Shown: positions 49,101 through 58,423, numbered from the stretch's first letter. The stretch is DNA of 64,000 bases from Streptomyces cavernicola (GCF_029968035.1 NZ_JASCIQ010000020.1:62001-126000), one strand, 5' to 3'. The notes: generated from the letters alone by a model not told the origin. Numbers and translations: made by a program.

Positions 49101-50594
49101 TCAGACCGCCTCCGCGGATTCGGGCAGCTGGGCGGCGAGCTCGTCGGTGAGCCGGGCGACCTCGCTGACCTCGCCGAACGTCCGCATCGCGGTGTCGACG
49201 GTCTTGCGCAGCCGGTTGTTGACCCGCTCGGAGCGCACCTTCTTGGCGATGTCGAGGGCCTGCCCGGCGAGTACGCAGCCCTGCTCGGGCTCCTTCTGCA
49301 TCAGGTGCACGGTGGCCATCCCGATGAGGTTCAGCGCGTACGACCGCTGGTGTTCGGCGTCCTTGGCGAACAGTTCCACGGCGCGCTCCATCACGGGCTG
49401 GGAGAGCGAGGCGTACGTGGGGCTTCGGCCGGCCACGTACGCCAGGTCGCGGTAGGAGTGGGCGTTCTCCCCGTTGAGCTCGGCATCGGAGAAGAAGCGG
49501 ATCCAGTCGGGCTCGCGCTCCTCGATGTCGTCGACGTCGGCGAAGGTGTCCTCGGCCATCCGCACGGCCCGCTTGGTCTTGCTGGGCTGGCCCATGTTGG
49601 CGTACGCGCGGGCCTCCATCGCATACAGCATGGACTGGGTGCGCGGGGTGGCGCAGTCCCGGCTGCCGTACTGCGCGAGGTGGATGAGTTCCAGGGCGTC
49701 CTCGGGCCGCCCGAGGTGGATCATCTGCCGGCTCATGCCGGAGAGGATGTACGAGCCGAGGGGTTTGTCGCCGGCTTCCTTGGCGGCGTGCAGGGCGAGG
49801 ACGAAGTACTTCTGCGCGGTGGGCTGGAGCCCGACGTCGTAGCTCATCCAGCCGGCGAGCTCGGCCAGTTCGGCGGCGATCTTGAACAACCGGCGTTCGG
49901 TGGCGGGGGGTTGGGGCTCCTGCAGCAGGTCGGTGACTTCGTGCAGCTGGCCGACGACGGCCTTGCGGCGGAGGCCGCCGCCGCACTGGGCGTCCCACTG
50001 CCGGAACATCGCGGTGGTCGCTTCGAGGAGGTCGAGCTCGGGCTTGGAGAGCCGGGTGGCGCGGCGGATCGACGCCACCGGCTCGGCGGCCTCGGGGGCG
50101 GCGCCGGGGCTGGGCACCAGCCAGCGCTGCATGGGCTCGATCAGGGAGGGCCCGGCGGCGAGGGCGAGCGAGGTGCCGAGGAAGCCGCGGCGGGCGAGCA
50201 TCAGGTCGCTGCGCGAGAACTCGCTGATCATGTCGACGGTCTGGGTGCCCGTCCACGGCAGGTCGACCCCGGAGAGGGAGGCCGACTGGTGGGCGGTGCG
50301 GAGCCCGAGGTCCTCGATGGCGACGACGGCGCCGAAGCGTTCGGAGAACAACTCGGAGAGGATCCGCGGGATCGGCTCGCGCGGCTGTTCGCCGTCGAGC
50401 CAGCGGCGCACCCGGGAGGTGTCGGTGGAGATGTGGTTGGCGCCGAGCTGCCGCGCCCTGCGGTTCACCTGGCGGGCGAGCTCACCCTTGGACCAACCAC
50501 TGCGTACGAACCACGAAGTGAGTTGTTCGTTGGGGCGCTTGTCAGCGTTCGCGCCGCTGCCGCCGTTGCCGCCCACTGGAGCGCCCCCATTCAT
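49101..50594 (-). CDS. nsdA: Negative regulator of sporulation and antibiotic production NsdA
   Basis: A 497-aa regulator. The N-terminal part has an HTH-like segment (QLTSWFVRSGWSKGELARQV, then HISTDTSRVRRWLDGEQPRE). The rest is a helical TPR-type array (EAGDKPLGSYILSGMSRQMI, HLGRPEDALELIHLAQYGSR, TPRTQSMLYAMEARAYANMG). The sequence and position next to amtB match NsdA of S. coelicolor, which represses sporulation and antibiotics. ATG 50594. The N-terminus has a Gly/Asn-rich lead. Confidence 0.93.
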   Translation of the reverse strand: MNGGAPVGGNGGSGANADKRPNEQLTSWFVRSGWSKGELARQVNRRARQLGANHISTDTSRVRRWLDGEQPREPIPRILSELFSERFGAVVAIEDLGLRTAHQSASLSGVDLPWTGTQTVDMISEFSRSDLMLARRGFLGTSLALAAGPSLIEPMQRWLVPSPGAAPEAAEPVASIRRATRLSKPELDLLEATTAMFRQWDAQCGGGLRRKAVVGQLHEVTDLLQEPQPPATERRLFKIAAELAELAGWMSYDVGLQPTAQKYFVLALHAAKEAGDKPLGSYILSGMSRQMIHLGRPEDALELIHLAQYGSRDCATPRTQSMLYAMEARAYANMGQPSKTKRAVRMAEDTFADVDDIEEREPDWIRFFSDAELNGENAHSYRDLAYVAGRSPTYASLSQPVMERAVELFAKDAEHQRSYALNLIGMATVHLMQKEPEQGCVLAGQALDIAKKVRSERVNNRLRKTVDTAMRTFGEVSEVARLTDELAAQLPESAEAV

Positions 50595-51099
50595 CGAGAT
50601 TCTTCGTGCCGGTTGTGCGCCTCGTCACGCCAAGCCCTAACAGAATGCCGCGAGTTGGGGTGCCGGTCTGCGCATTCTCACCCGTCGAACAAGAAACCGA
50701 GTTGCCTCCGGCATACCCGCGAACGCGGTCTTTCCCGGGCTTCGTGTACTGAAAGTAGTCCTACGATCACCCTCCCGGCGAGGGCGTTCTCAGAATCGCC
50801 ACCATTCGCCACCCCTTCGACTGAACTCAGCGGCGGCTCCACACGATTGACTTGACACCGAACACCCGGGAGCGGGCGGAACGGAGCGCGCCGGGGCGCA
50901 CTGTTCCGCCCGCACCACCCTTGCACGACCCCTGGCGCCACCGCTCGACGACCAAGCGGCGCAAGGGAGTTCACGCAGCAAGCAAGGCAGCACTCGCAGT
51001 AGCACTCACGTCAGCACTCGCTGCAACACGAAGGCGACGCAGAGTCGCATTTCCACTCCGCTTCGTAACCGGCGATGCGATGGACCCGTTGGAGGGGGC
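50595..51099. other. Long intergenic region upstream of nsdA
   Basis: 505 bases between the divergent nsdA and Prim-Pol-like genes. It has lower GC than its surroundings in parts. Short ORFs on both strands lack ribosome binding sites or conserved-looking sequence. It should carry both promoters; no clear -35/-10 pair or repeat was identified. Confidence 0.4.
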
Positions 51100-51771
51100 A
51101 TGGGCTTCACGATCGGCGGCAGCCGGGGCATCCGCGAAATCCGGCCTGTGCGCACCGGTTCACGGCGCCGCGGGCGAGCTTCCGACTGCACCGCGGTGGC
51201 AGAGTTCACGGGCCTGTGGGGCTGGGACGTCGCCCCCGGCGCGCGGGCCGCGGACGGCCGGTGCTCCTGCGGCAAGGCGGACTGTCCGGCCCCCGGCGCG
51301 CACCCTCTGGACTTCGCCGAGCGCATCCCGGCCGGCTCGACCCTCGACCAAGTCACCCGCGCCTGGGGCGAGTTCCCCGGTGCGGCGGTGCTGCTGCCGA
51401 CGGGGCGGCGGTTCGACGCCCTGGACGTGGCGGAGTCCGCCGGCCGTCGCGCCCTGGTCCGCATGGAGCGCATGGGCATCCCGCTCGGCCCTGTCACCGC
51501 TACGCCCGACGGCCGCGCCCAGTTCCTCGTCGCCCCCGGCGCCGCCGCGGAACTCCCCGCGCTGCTCTACCGCCTGGGCTGGGACGACGCCGACCTGGAC
51601 CTGCGGGCACTCGGCCCCGGCGCGCACATCACGGCCCCGCCGTCCGACCACGCCGGCCTCGGGCCGACCCGCTGGCTCCGCCCCCCGGCCCTGGACCCGG
51701 CCACGACCCTGCCTCCGGCCCGCCTCCTCCTCGGCACCCTGGCCTACGTGAGCCACCGCTCACGCCTCTGA
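51100..51771 (+). CDS. Chromosomal Prim-Pol (primase/polymerase-like) domain protein
   Basis: A 223-aa protein with ATG 51100 behind GGAGGGGG. The sequence resembles the N-terminal Prim-Pol domain: Cys cluster CSCGKADCPAPGAHPLDF, AVLLPTGRRFDALDVAESAG (an acidic segment like the catalytic DxD but degenerate) and HITAPPSDHAGLGPTRWLRP. No helicase domain is present. Single-domain homologues are common in Streptomyces near nsdA; the role is unknown. It is distinct from the AICE Prim-Pol at 10871. Confidence 0.75.
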   Translation: MGFTIGGSRGIREIRPVRTGSRRRGRASDCTAVAEFTGLWGWDVAPGARAADGRCSCGKADCPAPGAHPLDFAERIPAGSTLDQVTRAWGEFPGAAVLLPTGRRFDALDVAESAGRRALVRMERMGIPLGPVTATPDGRAQFLVAPGAAAELPALLYRLGWDDADLDLRALGPGAHITAPPSDHAGLGPTRWLRPPALDPATTLPPARLLLGTLAYVSHRSRL

Positions 51772-51774
51772 CCT

Positions 51775-52692
51775 CTCCCCCACCCCGCCCCTTCCCAAGG
51801 GCCCCCAGCGGACACCTCCGGGGTGCACCCCCGGCCCCCCGTCCGGGGGCTGCCACCCCCGCGACCCCCCGTCCGGGGGCTGCCGCCCCCAACCCCCCGC
51901 CCGGGGCTGCCGCCCCCAGACCCCACCACGGGGCTGCACCCCCGGACCCCACCACGGGGCTCCGCCCCGGACCATCCCGGGGGCCAGCCCCCGGAGCCCC
52001 CGCTCCTCAAACGCCGGAGGGGCCGAATCGAACCCCGGCAGGGGCTGAATTTGGGGCGGCGACACGGCCCCGACAGGGGCGCGGGGAACTGCGCGACCAG
52101 CCACGACGGCGCGGCAGTCAAAAGGCGACCGGGATCCAGGGGCGGAGCCCCGAAGCGGGACCCAGGGGCAACAGCCCCCGGGCAGCGAGGCCCGAGGCCG
52201 CAGCCCCGGGAAGCAGACCCAAGGGCGCAGCCCCGGAAAGCAGGGCCGGGGGGCGACAGCCCCGAGAGGCGGGCTACAGAGGCACAACCCCAAGAAACAG
52301 AGCCCAGGGGCGGCGGCCCCGAGAGGCGGGGACACAACCCCGAGAAACGAGCCCCAGGGGCGGCAGCCCCGGGGAGCGGGGGCCGGGGGCGCAGCCCCGG
52401 GGAGCGGGGGCCGGGGGCGCAGCCCCGGGGAGCGGGGGCCGGGGGCGCAGCCCCGGGGAGCGGGGGCCGGGGCGCAGCCCAGGGAAGAAGGGGCCGGGGC
52501 GCAGCCCCCGAGAAGCAGAGCCCAGGGGCAGCAGCCCCAGGGAGCCGGGGGGGCGGGGGCGCAGCCCCGAAAAGGGCTCAGGGGCGCAGCCCAGGGAAGC
52601 GGGGGCCGGGGCACAGCCCCGGGAAGCAGGGGCCGGGGCGGAGCCCCGGAGCTGTCCGCTGAGGACTTTCGGGAAGGGGCGGGGAGGGGAAA
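51775..52692. repeat. Composite GC-rich intergenic repeat with inverted ends, copy 2
   Basis: Bounded by CCCCCACCCCGCCCCTTCCC on the left and by CTTTCGGGAAGGGGCGGGGA on the right. Internal modules shared with copy 1 are CCGCTCCTCAAACGCCGGAG, GGCGCGGGGAACTGCGCGAC and a long tandem array of about 26-bp units with core GCAGCCCCGGGGAGCGGGGG (about 52130-52650). No gene is supported in this kilobase; the long open frames are repeat artefacts. Confidence 0.85.
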
Positions 52693-52709
52693 AGAAAAAC
52701 GGCCGAGGC

Positions 52710-52731
52710 CCGGACAACCTCAGCTGTCCGG
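52710..52731 (-). terminator. Possible ftsY terminator hairpin
   Basis: CCGGACA (52710-52716) and TGTCCGG (52725-52731) form a 7-bp stem with an 8-base loop. On the minus strand it is followed by a T-rich stretch (GTTTTTCTTTTCC). It lies about 70 bases after the ftsY stop. Confidence 0.55.
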
Positions 52732-52738
52732 ACCCCGA

Positions 52739-52778
52739 CCGAAGTACCGAAGTACCGAAGTACCGAAGTACCGAAGAA
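52739..52778. repeat. 8-bp microsatellite CCGAAGTA
   Basis: Four perfect CCGAAGTA units (52739-52770) and a fifth variant CCGAAGAA (52771-52778) lie 23 bases downstream of the ftsY stop. Copy number may vary between strains. Confidence 0.9.
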
Positions 52779-52800
52779 CGGCGCGACGGGGACGCCCCCG

Positions 52801-54027
52801 TCACTCCCCGATCAACGCATCGACAAACGCCTCAGGCTCGAACGGCGCAAGATCATCCGCCCCTTCCCCGAGCCCGACCAACTTCACCGGAACCCCCAGC
52901 TCCCGCTGCACAGCGACGACGATGCCCCCCTTCGCCGTACCGTCCAGCTTCGTAAGCACGATGCCCGTGATGTCGACCACCTCGGCGAAGACCCGGGCCT
53001 GGACCAGCCCGTTCTGCCCGGTCGTGGCGTCGAGCACGAGCAGCACCTCGTCCACCGGCCCGTGCTTCTCCACGACCCGCTTGACCTTGCCGAGCTCGTC
53101 CATGAGCCCGGTCTTGGTGTGCAGGCGGCCGGCCGTGTCGATGAGCACGACGTCGACGCCCATCTCCTTGCCCTCCTTCACCGCGTCGAACGCGACGGAG
53201 GCGGGGTCGCCGGCCTCGGGCCCGCGCACGGTGTACGCGCCGACCCGCTCGCCCCAGGTCTGCAGCTGGTCGGCGGCCGCGGCGCGGAAGGTGTCGGCGG
53301 CGCCGAGGACGACGGTGCGGCCGTCGGCGACGAGGACGCGGGCGAGCTTGCCGGTCGTCGTGGTCTTGCCGGTGCCGTTGACGCCGACGACCATCACGAC
53401 GCCGGGGACGCCGCCCGCCACATGCCCGGTCTCCGTCTTCACGGCGCGGTCGAGGTCGGTGCCGACGAGCGTGAGCAGCTCCTCGCGCAGCAGGGCGCGA
53501 AGCTCGTCGGGCGTACGGGTGCCGAGCACCTTGACGCGCTCGCGTAGGCGGTCGACCAGCTCCTGCGTGGGGGCGACGCCGACGTCGGCGGTGAGGAGCG
53601 TGTCCTCGATCTCCTCCCACGTGTCCTCGTCGAGGTGCTCGCGGGAGAGCAGGGTCAGCAGGCCCTTGCCGAGCGAGTTCTGCGAGCGCGCGAGGCGGGC
53701 GCGCAGCCGGACGAGGCGGCCCTCGGTGGGCTCGGGCACCTCGATGGCGGCCGTCTCGGGAAGCTCTTCGGCCTCCTCGACGGGCGCCTCGGGGGCGGGC
53801 GCCTGCGCCGCGGGGAGTTCGACCTCCTCGATGGTGCGGCGCGGTTCTTCCTTCGGCTCCTCGGCCTCTTCGCCGACGTGCGGCTCGGCAGGGGGCTCGG
53901 TGATGGTCGGGGTGCTCGACGGGGCCGACGGCGGCAGCTGCTTCTTCTTGCGGCCGCTCACCACCAGGCCGCTGATGGCGCCGATCACCACTACGGCGAT
54001 GACTACAGCAAGGATGAGGATGTCCAT
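52801..54027 (-). CDS. ftsY: SRP receptor FtsY
   Basis: A 408-aa GTPase receptor for Ffh. N-terminal membrane helix (MDILILAVVIAVVVIGAISG) followed by a Glu/Pro/Ala-rich A domain to about residue 100, then the NG domain: VVGVNGTGKTTTTGKLARVL (G1), VLIDTAGRLHTKTGLMDELG (G3) and VLTKLDGTAKGGIVVA (G4). A membrane-anchored N-terminus is typical of actinobacterial FtsY. Monocistronic. Confidence 0.97.
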   Translation of the reverse strand: MDILILAVVIAVVVIGAISGLVVSGRKKKQLPPSAPSSTPTITEPPAEPHVGEEAEEPKEEPRRTIEEVELPAAQAPAPEAPVEEAEELPETAAIEVPEPTEGRLVRLRARLARSQNSLGKGLLTLLSREHLDEDTWEEIEDTLLTADVGVAPTQELVDRLRERVKVLGTRTPDELRALLREELLTLVGTDLDRAVKTETGHVAGGVPGVVMVVGVNGTGKTTTTGKLARVLVADGRTVVLGAADTFRAAAADQLQTWGERVGAYTVRGPEAGDPASVAFDAVKEGKEMGVDVVLIDTAGRLHTKTGLMDELGKVKRVVEKHGPVDEVLLVLDATTGQNGLVQARVFAEVVDITGIVLTKLDGTAKGGIVVAVQRELGVPVKLVGLGEGADDLAPFEPEAFVDALIGE

Positions 54028-54104
54028 AACCCTGCCAGTATGCGGGAGACCCCCGGCAGGCGTACGGGAGCGGACACGACCGCCCGGCGCGGTCGCCTCC
54101 AGGC

Positions 54105-54190
54105 CCTGATCAAAGGACCTTGGACCCTATTTGCGATTTTTAGGGCGAACGTACGATAGTGGTGCTTCCCCCACCCCTGCCCCACGGAGC
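54105..54190 (+). promoter_or_regulatory. Upstream region of the cytosine-permease-like gene with a dyad
   Basis: An A/T-richer stretch contains the dyad CCCTA (54125-54129) and TAGGG (54141-54145), with TTGCGA (54131) and TACGAT (54152) as a weak -35/-10-like pair 15 bases apart. CGGAG at 54185 may serve as ribosome binding site for ATG 54197. Assignment is tentative. Confidence 0.3.
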
Positions 54191-54196
54191 TCCCGT

Positions 54197-55687
54197 ATGC
54201 CCGCGTCCCCCCGCGCGTCCGCAGAGGCGTCGACGTCCGCCGTCACCGAGATCGAGAGTGCGATAGAGACCCGCGGTCTCGAACCGGTCCCCGACAGCGA
54301 GCGCACCGGCAAGGTCCGGGAGCTGTTCCCGACCTGGGTCGCCGCCAACATCAGTGTGCTGCTGCTCACCATGGGCGCGGGCCTGGTCGTCTTCAACGGC
54401 CTGAACATCTGGCAGGTGCTGCTGGTCGCGACGGTGGCCCCCATCGTCTCGTACGGCATCGTGGGCCTGATCTCCATCGCCGGCAAGCGTGGGGGCGCTC
54501 CCGGCATGGCCCTGTCGCGGGCGGTCTTCGGGCAGCGCGGCAACCTCTTCCCCGGCTCGCTGATCTGGGTGGCCCGCTGGGGCTGGGAGACGATCAACGC
54601 GGTCACGGGCGCGTACGCGATCCTGACCGTGCTCGACCTGCTCTTCGGTGTGAAGTCGAACACCGTCCTGATCGTCGTGACGCTGCTCTTCTTCGTGACC
54701 GGCACGTTCCTGGTGTCGGGGCTCGGCATCAACGCGCTGCGGGTGTGCAGCAAGTGGTCGACGTATCTGTTCGGCGCGTTCAGCGTGCTCGTGCTCGGCT
54801 ACCTCGTCGTCGAGACGGACTGGTCGGCGGTCCTGGCCAAGCCGGCCGGCTCGGCCGCGATGGTGGTCGCGGGCATCGGCATGATCGGCGCGGGCGGCAT
54901 CAGCTGGGTGCCGTCGGGCCCGGACTTCACGCGCTACCTGCCGCGTACGGCCTCGTCGAAGAAGCTGGTCGGCACGACGGTCGGCGGCGCGGGCATCGTC
55001 GTCCTGCCGATGGTCCTGATGGGCGCGGTGATGGCGGTGTCGACGCCGAACCTGGCGAGCGCGCAGGACCCGGTGGCGTTCATCGGCGAGCTGCTCCCGA
55101 TCTGGATCGCGGTGCCGTATCTGCTGATCGCCCTGGTCGGCATGCTGCTCATCAACTCGATGTCGATGTACTCGGCGGGCTTCACCGCGCAGACCCTCGG
55201 CATCAAGGTGCCGCGCGCCGCGGCGGTCAGCGTCAACGCGGTGATCAGCCTGGTCTTCGGCTTCCTCCTGATGGTGGTGGCGACCAGCTTCATCGGCTCG
55301 TTCATCTCGTTCCTGACGCTGCTCGCGGTGGCGTTCTCGGCCTGGATCGGCGTCTTCGGCGTCGACATGCTGCGCCGCAAGACCTACGACGGTCAGGCCC
55401 TGCTCGACACCACGCGCAGCTCGGCCTACTGGTACAAGGCGGGCTTCGCCTGGCAGGCCATGACGGCGTGGGCCGTCGCCCTCGCCACCGGCCTCCTCTT
55501 CACCAAGGTCGACTGGTTCGCGGGCCCGCTCGCCTCGTCCTGGATCGGCAAGCACGGCCTGGGCTGGCTGACCGGCATCGCGGTCTCGGCGCTGCTGTAC
55601 GCGGTCCTGCCGCGCACCAAGTCCCCTGCGGTGGACGCCGGTTCGGCCGTGCAGGCCGACGATGAGCGCGAAACCGTGTCCGTCTGA
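54197..55687 (+). CDS. NCS1-family cytosine/purine permease
   Basis: A 496-aa transporter with about twelve membrane helices. ATG 54197 is preferred over an upstream ATG at 54131 that overlaps the promoter-like region. The NCS1 pattern is visible: ELFPTWVAANISVLLLTMGA, MALSRAVFGQRGNLFPGSLI and GGISWVPSGPDFTRYLPRTA. It closely resembles CodB-type cytosine permeases. No cytosine deaminase lies beside it, so the exact nucleobase is uncertain. Confidence 0.87.
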   Translation: MPASPRASAEASTSAVTEIESAIETRGLEPVPDSERTGKVRELFPTWVAANISVLLLTMGAGLVVFNGLNIWQVLLVATVAPIVSYGIVGLISIAGKRGGAPGMALSRAVFGQRGNLFPGSLIWVARWGWETINAVTGAYAILTVLDLLFGVKSNTVLIVVTLLFFVTGTFLVSGLGINALRVCSKWSTYLFGAFSVLVLGYLVVETDWSAVLAKPAGSAAMVVAGIGMIGAGGISWVPSGPDFTRYLPRTASSKKLVGTTVGGAGIVVLPMVLMGAVMAVSTPNLASAQDPVAFIGELLPIWIAVPYLLIALVGMLLINSMSMYSAGFTAQTLGIKVPRAAAVSVNAVISLVFGFLLMVVATSFIGSFISFLTLLAVAFSAWIGVFGVDMLRRKTYDGQALLDTTRSSAYWYKAGFAWQAMTAWAVALATGLLFTKVDWFAGPLASSWIGKHGLGWLTGIAVSALLYAVLPRTKSPAVDAGSAVQADDERETVSV

Positions 55688-55783
55688 CCCACCCCCTGTT
55701 TATCTGACGCTGCGTCAACTAACGTCCCCCTTCGCCAGCCCACGGAACTCCCGTGTTCCCGGTGAAGGGGGACGTCGTCTGCC

Positions 55784-56764
55784 ATGGCCGTCACCGTCGT
55801 ACGTTTCAACCTCGTCGATCCCGCGGCGACCCCCGAGTCGCTCGCGGCCCGCTATCGCACCGCCGTCGAGATGGCCGCGTACTGCGACGACCGGGGCCTG
55901 ACCACGATCCAGACCGAGGAGCACCACGGCGCGGCCAACAACTGGCTGCCGTCGCCGTTCTCCTTCGCGGCCGCGGTGTTCGGGGCGACGCGGCGGATCG
56001 CCGTGACCGTCTCGGCGATCATCGGCCCATTGCACGATCCGCTGCGGCTCGCGGAGGAGATCGCCGTACTGGACCTGCTCAGCGGCGGCCGTCTGGTGAC
56101 CGTCGCCGGGATCGGCTACCGGCGCGAGGAGTACGAGGCGGCCGGCGTCGACTGGGCGCGGCGCGGGGCCCTGCAGGACGAGCTCCTGGAGACCTTGCTC
56201 AAGTCGTGGACCGGGGAGCCCTTCGAGTTCCGCGGCCGTACGGTCCGGGTGACGCCGCAGCCGTGCACGCAGCCCAACCCGTTGCTGCTCGTGGGCGGTT
56301 CGTCGAAGCCGGCGGCGCGGCGGGCGGCCCGGCTCGGCCTGCCGTTCTTCCCGAGCGCGCACCTGCCGGAGCTCGACGCGTACTACCAGGAGAAGCTGCG
56401 CGAGTACGGCACCGAGGGCTGGACGATGATGCCGGCCGCCGAGACCCCGCTGCTTCACGTCTCGGAGGACCCGGACCGCACCTGGGCCGAGTACGGGGAG
56501 CACTTCCTGCACGAGGCGCGCACGTACGCCTCCTGGCAGAACAAGGACATCCACTCGGCGGTGCGCTCGGGCGCGGACACCGTGGCCGAGCTGCGCGCCG
56601 AGGGCGTGTACCGGGTGCTCACGCCCGACGAGTGCGTGGCCCTGCACGAGGGCGGCCACGACCAGTTGATCCTGCATCCGCTGTGCGGCGGGATGCCGCT
56701 CGACGAGGGCTGGCGCTCGCTGCACCTGTTCGCGGAAAGGGTCATGCCCCGGCTCAAGGACTGA
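55784..56764 (+). CDS. LLM-class flavin-dependent oxidoreductase
   Basis: A 326-aa luciferase-like protein: VRFNLVDPAATPESLAARYR, IQTEEHHGAANNWLPSPFSF, VSAIIGPLHDPLRLAEEIAV and LDLLSGGRLVTVAGIGYRRE. These are the flavin-binding blocks of bacterial luciferase-like monooxygenases. Whether it uses FMN or coenzyme F420 cannot be told. GTG/ATG context: ATG 55784 with GGGGG upstream. It is transcribed with a short gap after the permease, but a link is not obvious. Confidence 0.87.
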   Translation: MAVTVVRFNLVDPAATPESLAARYRTAVEMAAYCDDRGLTTIQTEEHHGAANNWLPSPFSFAAAVFGATRRIAVTVSAIIGPLHDPLRLAEEIAVLDLLSGGRLVTVAGIGYRREEYEAAGVDWARRGALQDELLETLLKSWTGEPFEFRGRTVRVTPQPCTQPNPLLLVGGSSKPAARRAARLGLPFFPSAHLPELDAYYQEKLREYGTEGWTMMPAAETPLLHVSEDPDRTWAEYGEHFLHEARTYASWQNKDIHSAVRSGADTVAELRAEGVYRVLTPDECVALHEGGHDQLILHPLCGGMPLDEGWRSLHLFAERVMPRLKD

Positions 56765-56804
56765 ACCGGGGCACGACCGATCTGGAGAGAGGGGCAGCGG
56801 GGTT

Positions 56805-58226
56805 TTAGCCCATCTCCTCCAGAGTCTTGCCCTTCGTCTCGCGGACGAACTTCAGGACGAAGGGGATGGAGAGCGCCGCGAAAGCGCCGTAGATGATGTA
56901 CGAGCCGGTCAGCGACCACTCGGACATGCTCGGGAAGGTCTTGGTGATCGCGAAGTTGGCGATCCACTGCGCGGAGGCGGCCACACCGAGCGCGGCGGCG
57001 CGGATCCGGTTCGGGAAGATCTCGCCGAGCAGCACCCAGACCACGACGCCCCAGGAGAGTGCGAAGAACAGGACGAAGGCGTTGGCGGCGATGATCGCGA
57101 CCAGGCCCTGGGTGTCCGGCAGCGAGACGTCGTCGCCGGAGCCCGACCGGTACGAGAACGCCCAGGCCATGGTGAACAGGGCGGCGGCCATGCCGGCGGA
57201 GCCGATGAGCGCGAGCGGCTTGCGGCCGATCCGGTCGACGAAGATCATCGCGATGACCGTGCCGACGATGTTCACGATCGACGTCTCGAACGAGTACAGG
57301 AACGAGCTGCTCGGGTCATGCCCGATCGACTGCCACAGCTGGTTCGAGTAGTAGAAGATCACGTTGATGCCGACGAGCTGCTGGAACACCGAGAGGCCGA
57401 TGCCGATCCAGACGATGGGCAGGAAGCCGACCTTGCCGAGCAGGTCCTTGAAGGTGGGCTTGTGCTCCTTGCGGATGCCCTCCTCGATCTCCATGGCGCG
57501 CGCGTCCACGTCGACGCCGGAGCCCTCGACCTCGCGCAGCACCTTCTTGGCCTCGGGGATCCGGTTGACGTGGATCAGGAAGCGCGGCGACTCGGGGATC
57601 GCGAAGGACAGCAGCCCGTAGAGGACGGCCGGGACGACCATCACGCCGAGCATCCACTGCCAGGCCTCAAGGCCGCCGATCTCACCGCGCTGGTTCCCGT
57701 CGGCCATGTTGAGGATGCCCCAGTTGACCAGCTGCGAGACGGCGATGCCGATGACGATGGCGGCCTGCTGGAAGGAGGCGAGCCGGCCGCGGTACGCGGG
57801 CGGGGCGACCTCGGCGATATAGGCCGGGCCGATCACGGAGGCCATGCCGATGCCGACGCCGCCGATCAGGCGCCACACCGTGAGGTCCCAGGCGGCGAAG
57901 GGCAGCGCCGAGCCGACGGCGCTCGCGGCGAACAGCACCGCGGCGATCTGCATACAGCGGATACGGCCGATGCGGTCGGCGATCCGGCCGGCGAGCGCGG
58001 CGCCGACGGCGCAGCCGAGCAGCGCGGTGGCGATGATCCAGCCGAGCACGTTCGCGTCGACGTCGAAGCGCTGCTGGATGGCGACGGTCGCACCGTTGAT
58101 CACGGAACTGTCGTAGCCGAACAGGAAGCCGCCCATCGCGGCCGCCGCCGTAATGAAGACGACATGGCCGAGGTGGTCCGGCTGGGGGTTCCTCGCCGAC
58201 TGCGGGGCCTGCGATGTGCTGGTCAC
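56805..58226 (-). CDS. glcP: MFS glucose permease GlcP
   Basis: A 473-aa sugar porter with twelve membrane helices. GTG 58226 follows GAGGAG; the upstream extension is not conserved. Sugar-porter signatures: GGFLFGYDSSVINGATVAIQ, RIADRIGRIRCMQ, IPESPRFLIHVNRIPEAKKV and VFQQLVGINVIFYYSNQLWQ. The position next to smc matches GlcP1, the main glucose permease of S. coelicolor. The upstream region carries TTCAA/TTGAA dyads that may be sugar-dependent operators. Confidence 0.92.
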   Translation of the reverse strand: MTSTSQAPQSARNPQPDHLGHVVFITAAAAMGGFLFGYDSSVINGATVAIQQRFDVDANVLGWIIATALLGCAVGAALAGRIADRIGRIRCMQIAAVLFAASAVGSALPFAAWDLTVWRLIGGVGIGMASVIGPAYIAEVAPPAYRGRLASFQQAAIVIGIAVSQLVNWGILNMADGNQRGEIGGLEAWQWMLGVMVVPAVLYGLLSFAIPESPRFLIHVNRIPEAKKVLREVEGSGVDVDARAMEIEEGIRKEHKPTFKDLLGKVGFLPIVWIGIGLSVFQQLVGINVIFYYSNQLWQSIGHDPSSSFLYSFETSIVNIVGTVIAMIFVDRIGRKPLALIGSAGMAAALFTMAWAFSYRSGSGDDVSLPDTQGLVAIIAANAFVLFFALSWGVVVWVLLGEIFPNRIRAAALGVAASAQWIANFAITKTFPSMSEWSLTGSYIIYGAFAALSIPFVLKFVRETKGKTLEEMG

Positions 58227-58299
58227 GTGTGCTCCTCGGGCCTCCGGCCACAGCGCCGGAAGTGGGGGTAGAGGCACCTTCCAGTGGCGCACAACTCCA

Positions 58300-58423
58300 C
58301 GCCGCCCACCACTTGAAGGTGAAAACAACGTTGCAGAGACTATGCCTTCAAGTTTCGAAGTCAATAGGGGAAGAGCCGTGAATTTCTGAGCAGCAGGAAG
58401 CCTTAAGGGTTCAATGCTTGAAC
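58300..58423. promoter_or_regulatory. TTCAAG/CTTGAA dyads upstream of glcP
   Basis: The perfect dyad GTTCAATGCTTGAAC (58409-58423) and further related half-sites (ACTTGAAGG near 58312 and CTTCAAGTTTCGAAG near 58345) cluster in the A/T-richer 302-base gap between glcP and smc. Similar spaced dyads next to sugar transporter genes often bind a local repressor. No regulator gene is adjacent. The remaining gap shows nothing else. Confidence 0.4.

Noticed and set aside
50678..50974. 98-codon minus-strand frame upstream of nsdA
   Set aside because: No ribosome binding site or recognisable sequence; it lies in the presumed promoter region.
51075..52955. 626-codon plus-strand frame across the composite repeat
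   Set aside because: It is low-complexity Gly/Pro/Arg translation of tandem repeats and overlaps the better-supported Prim-Pol-like gene and the end of ftsY.
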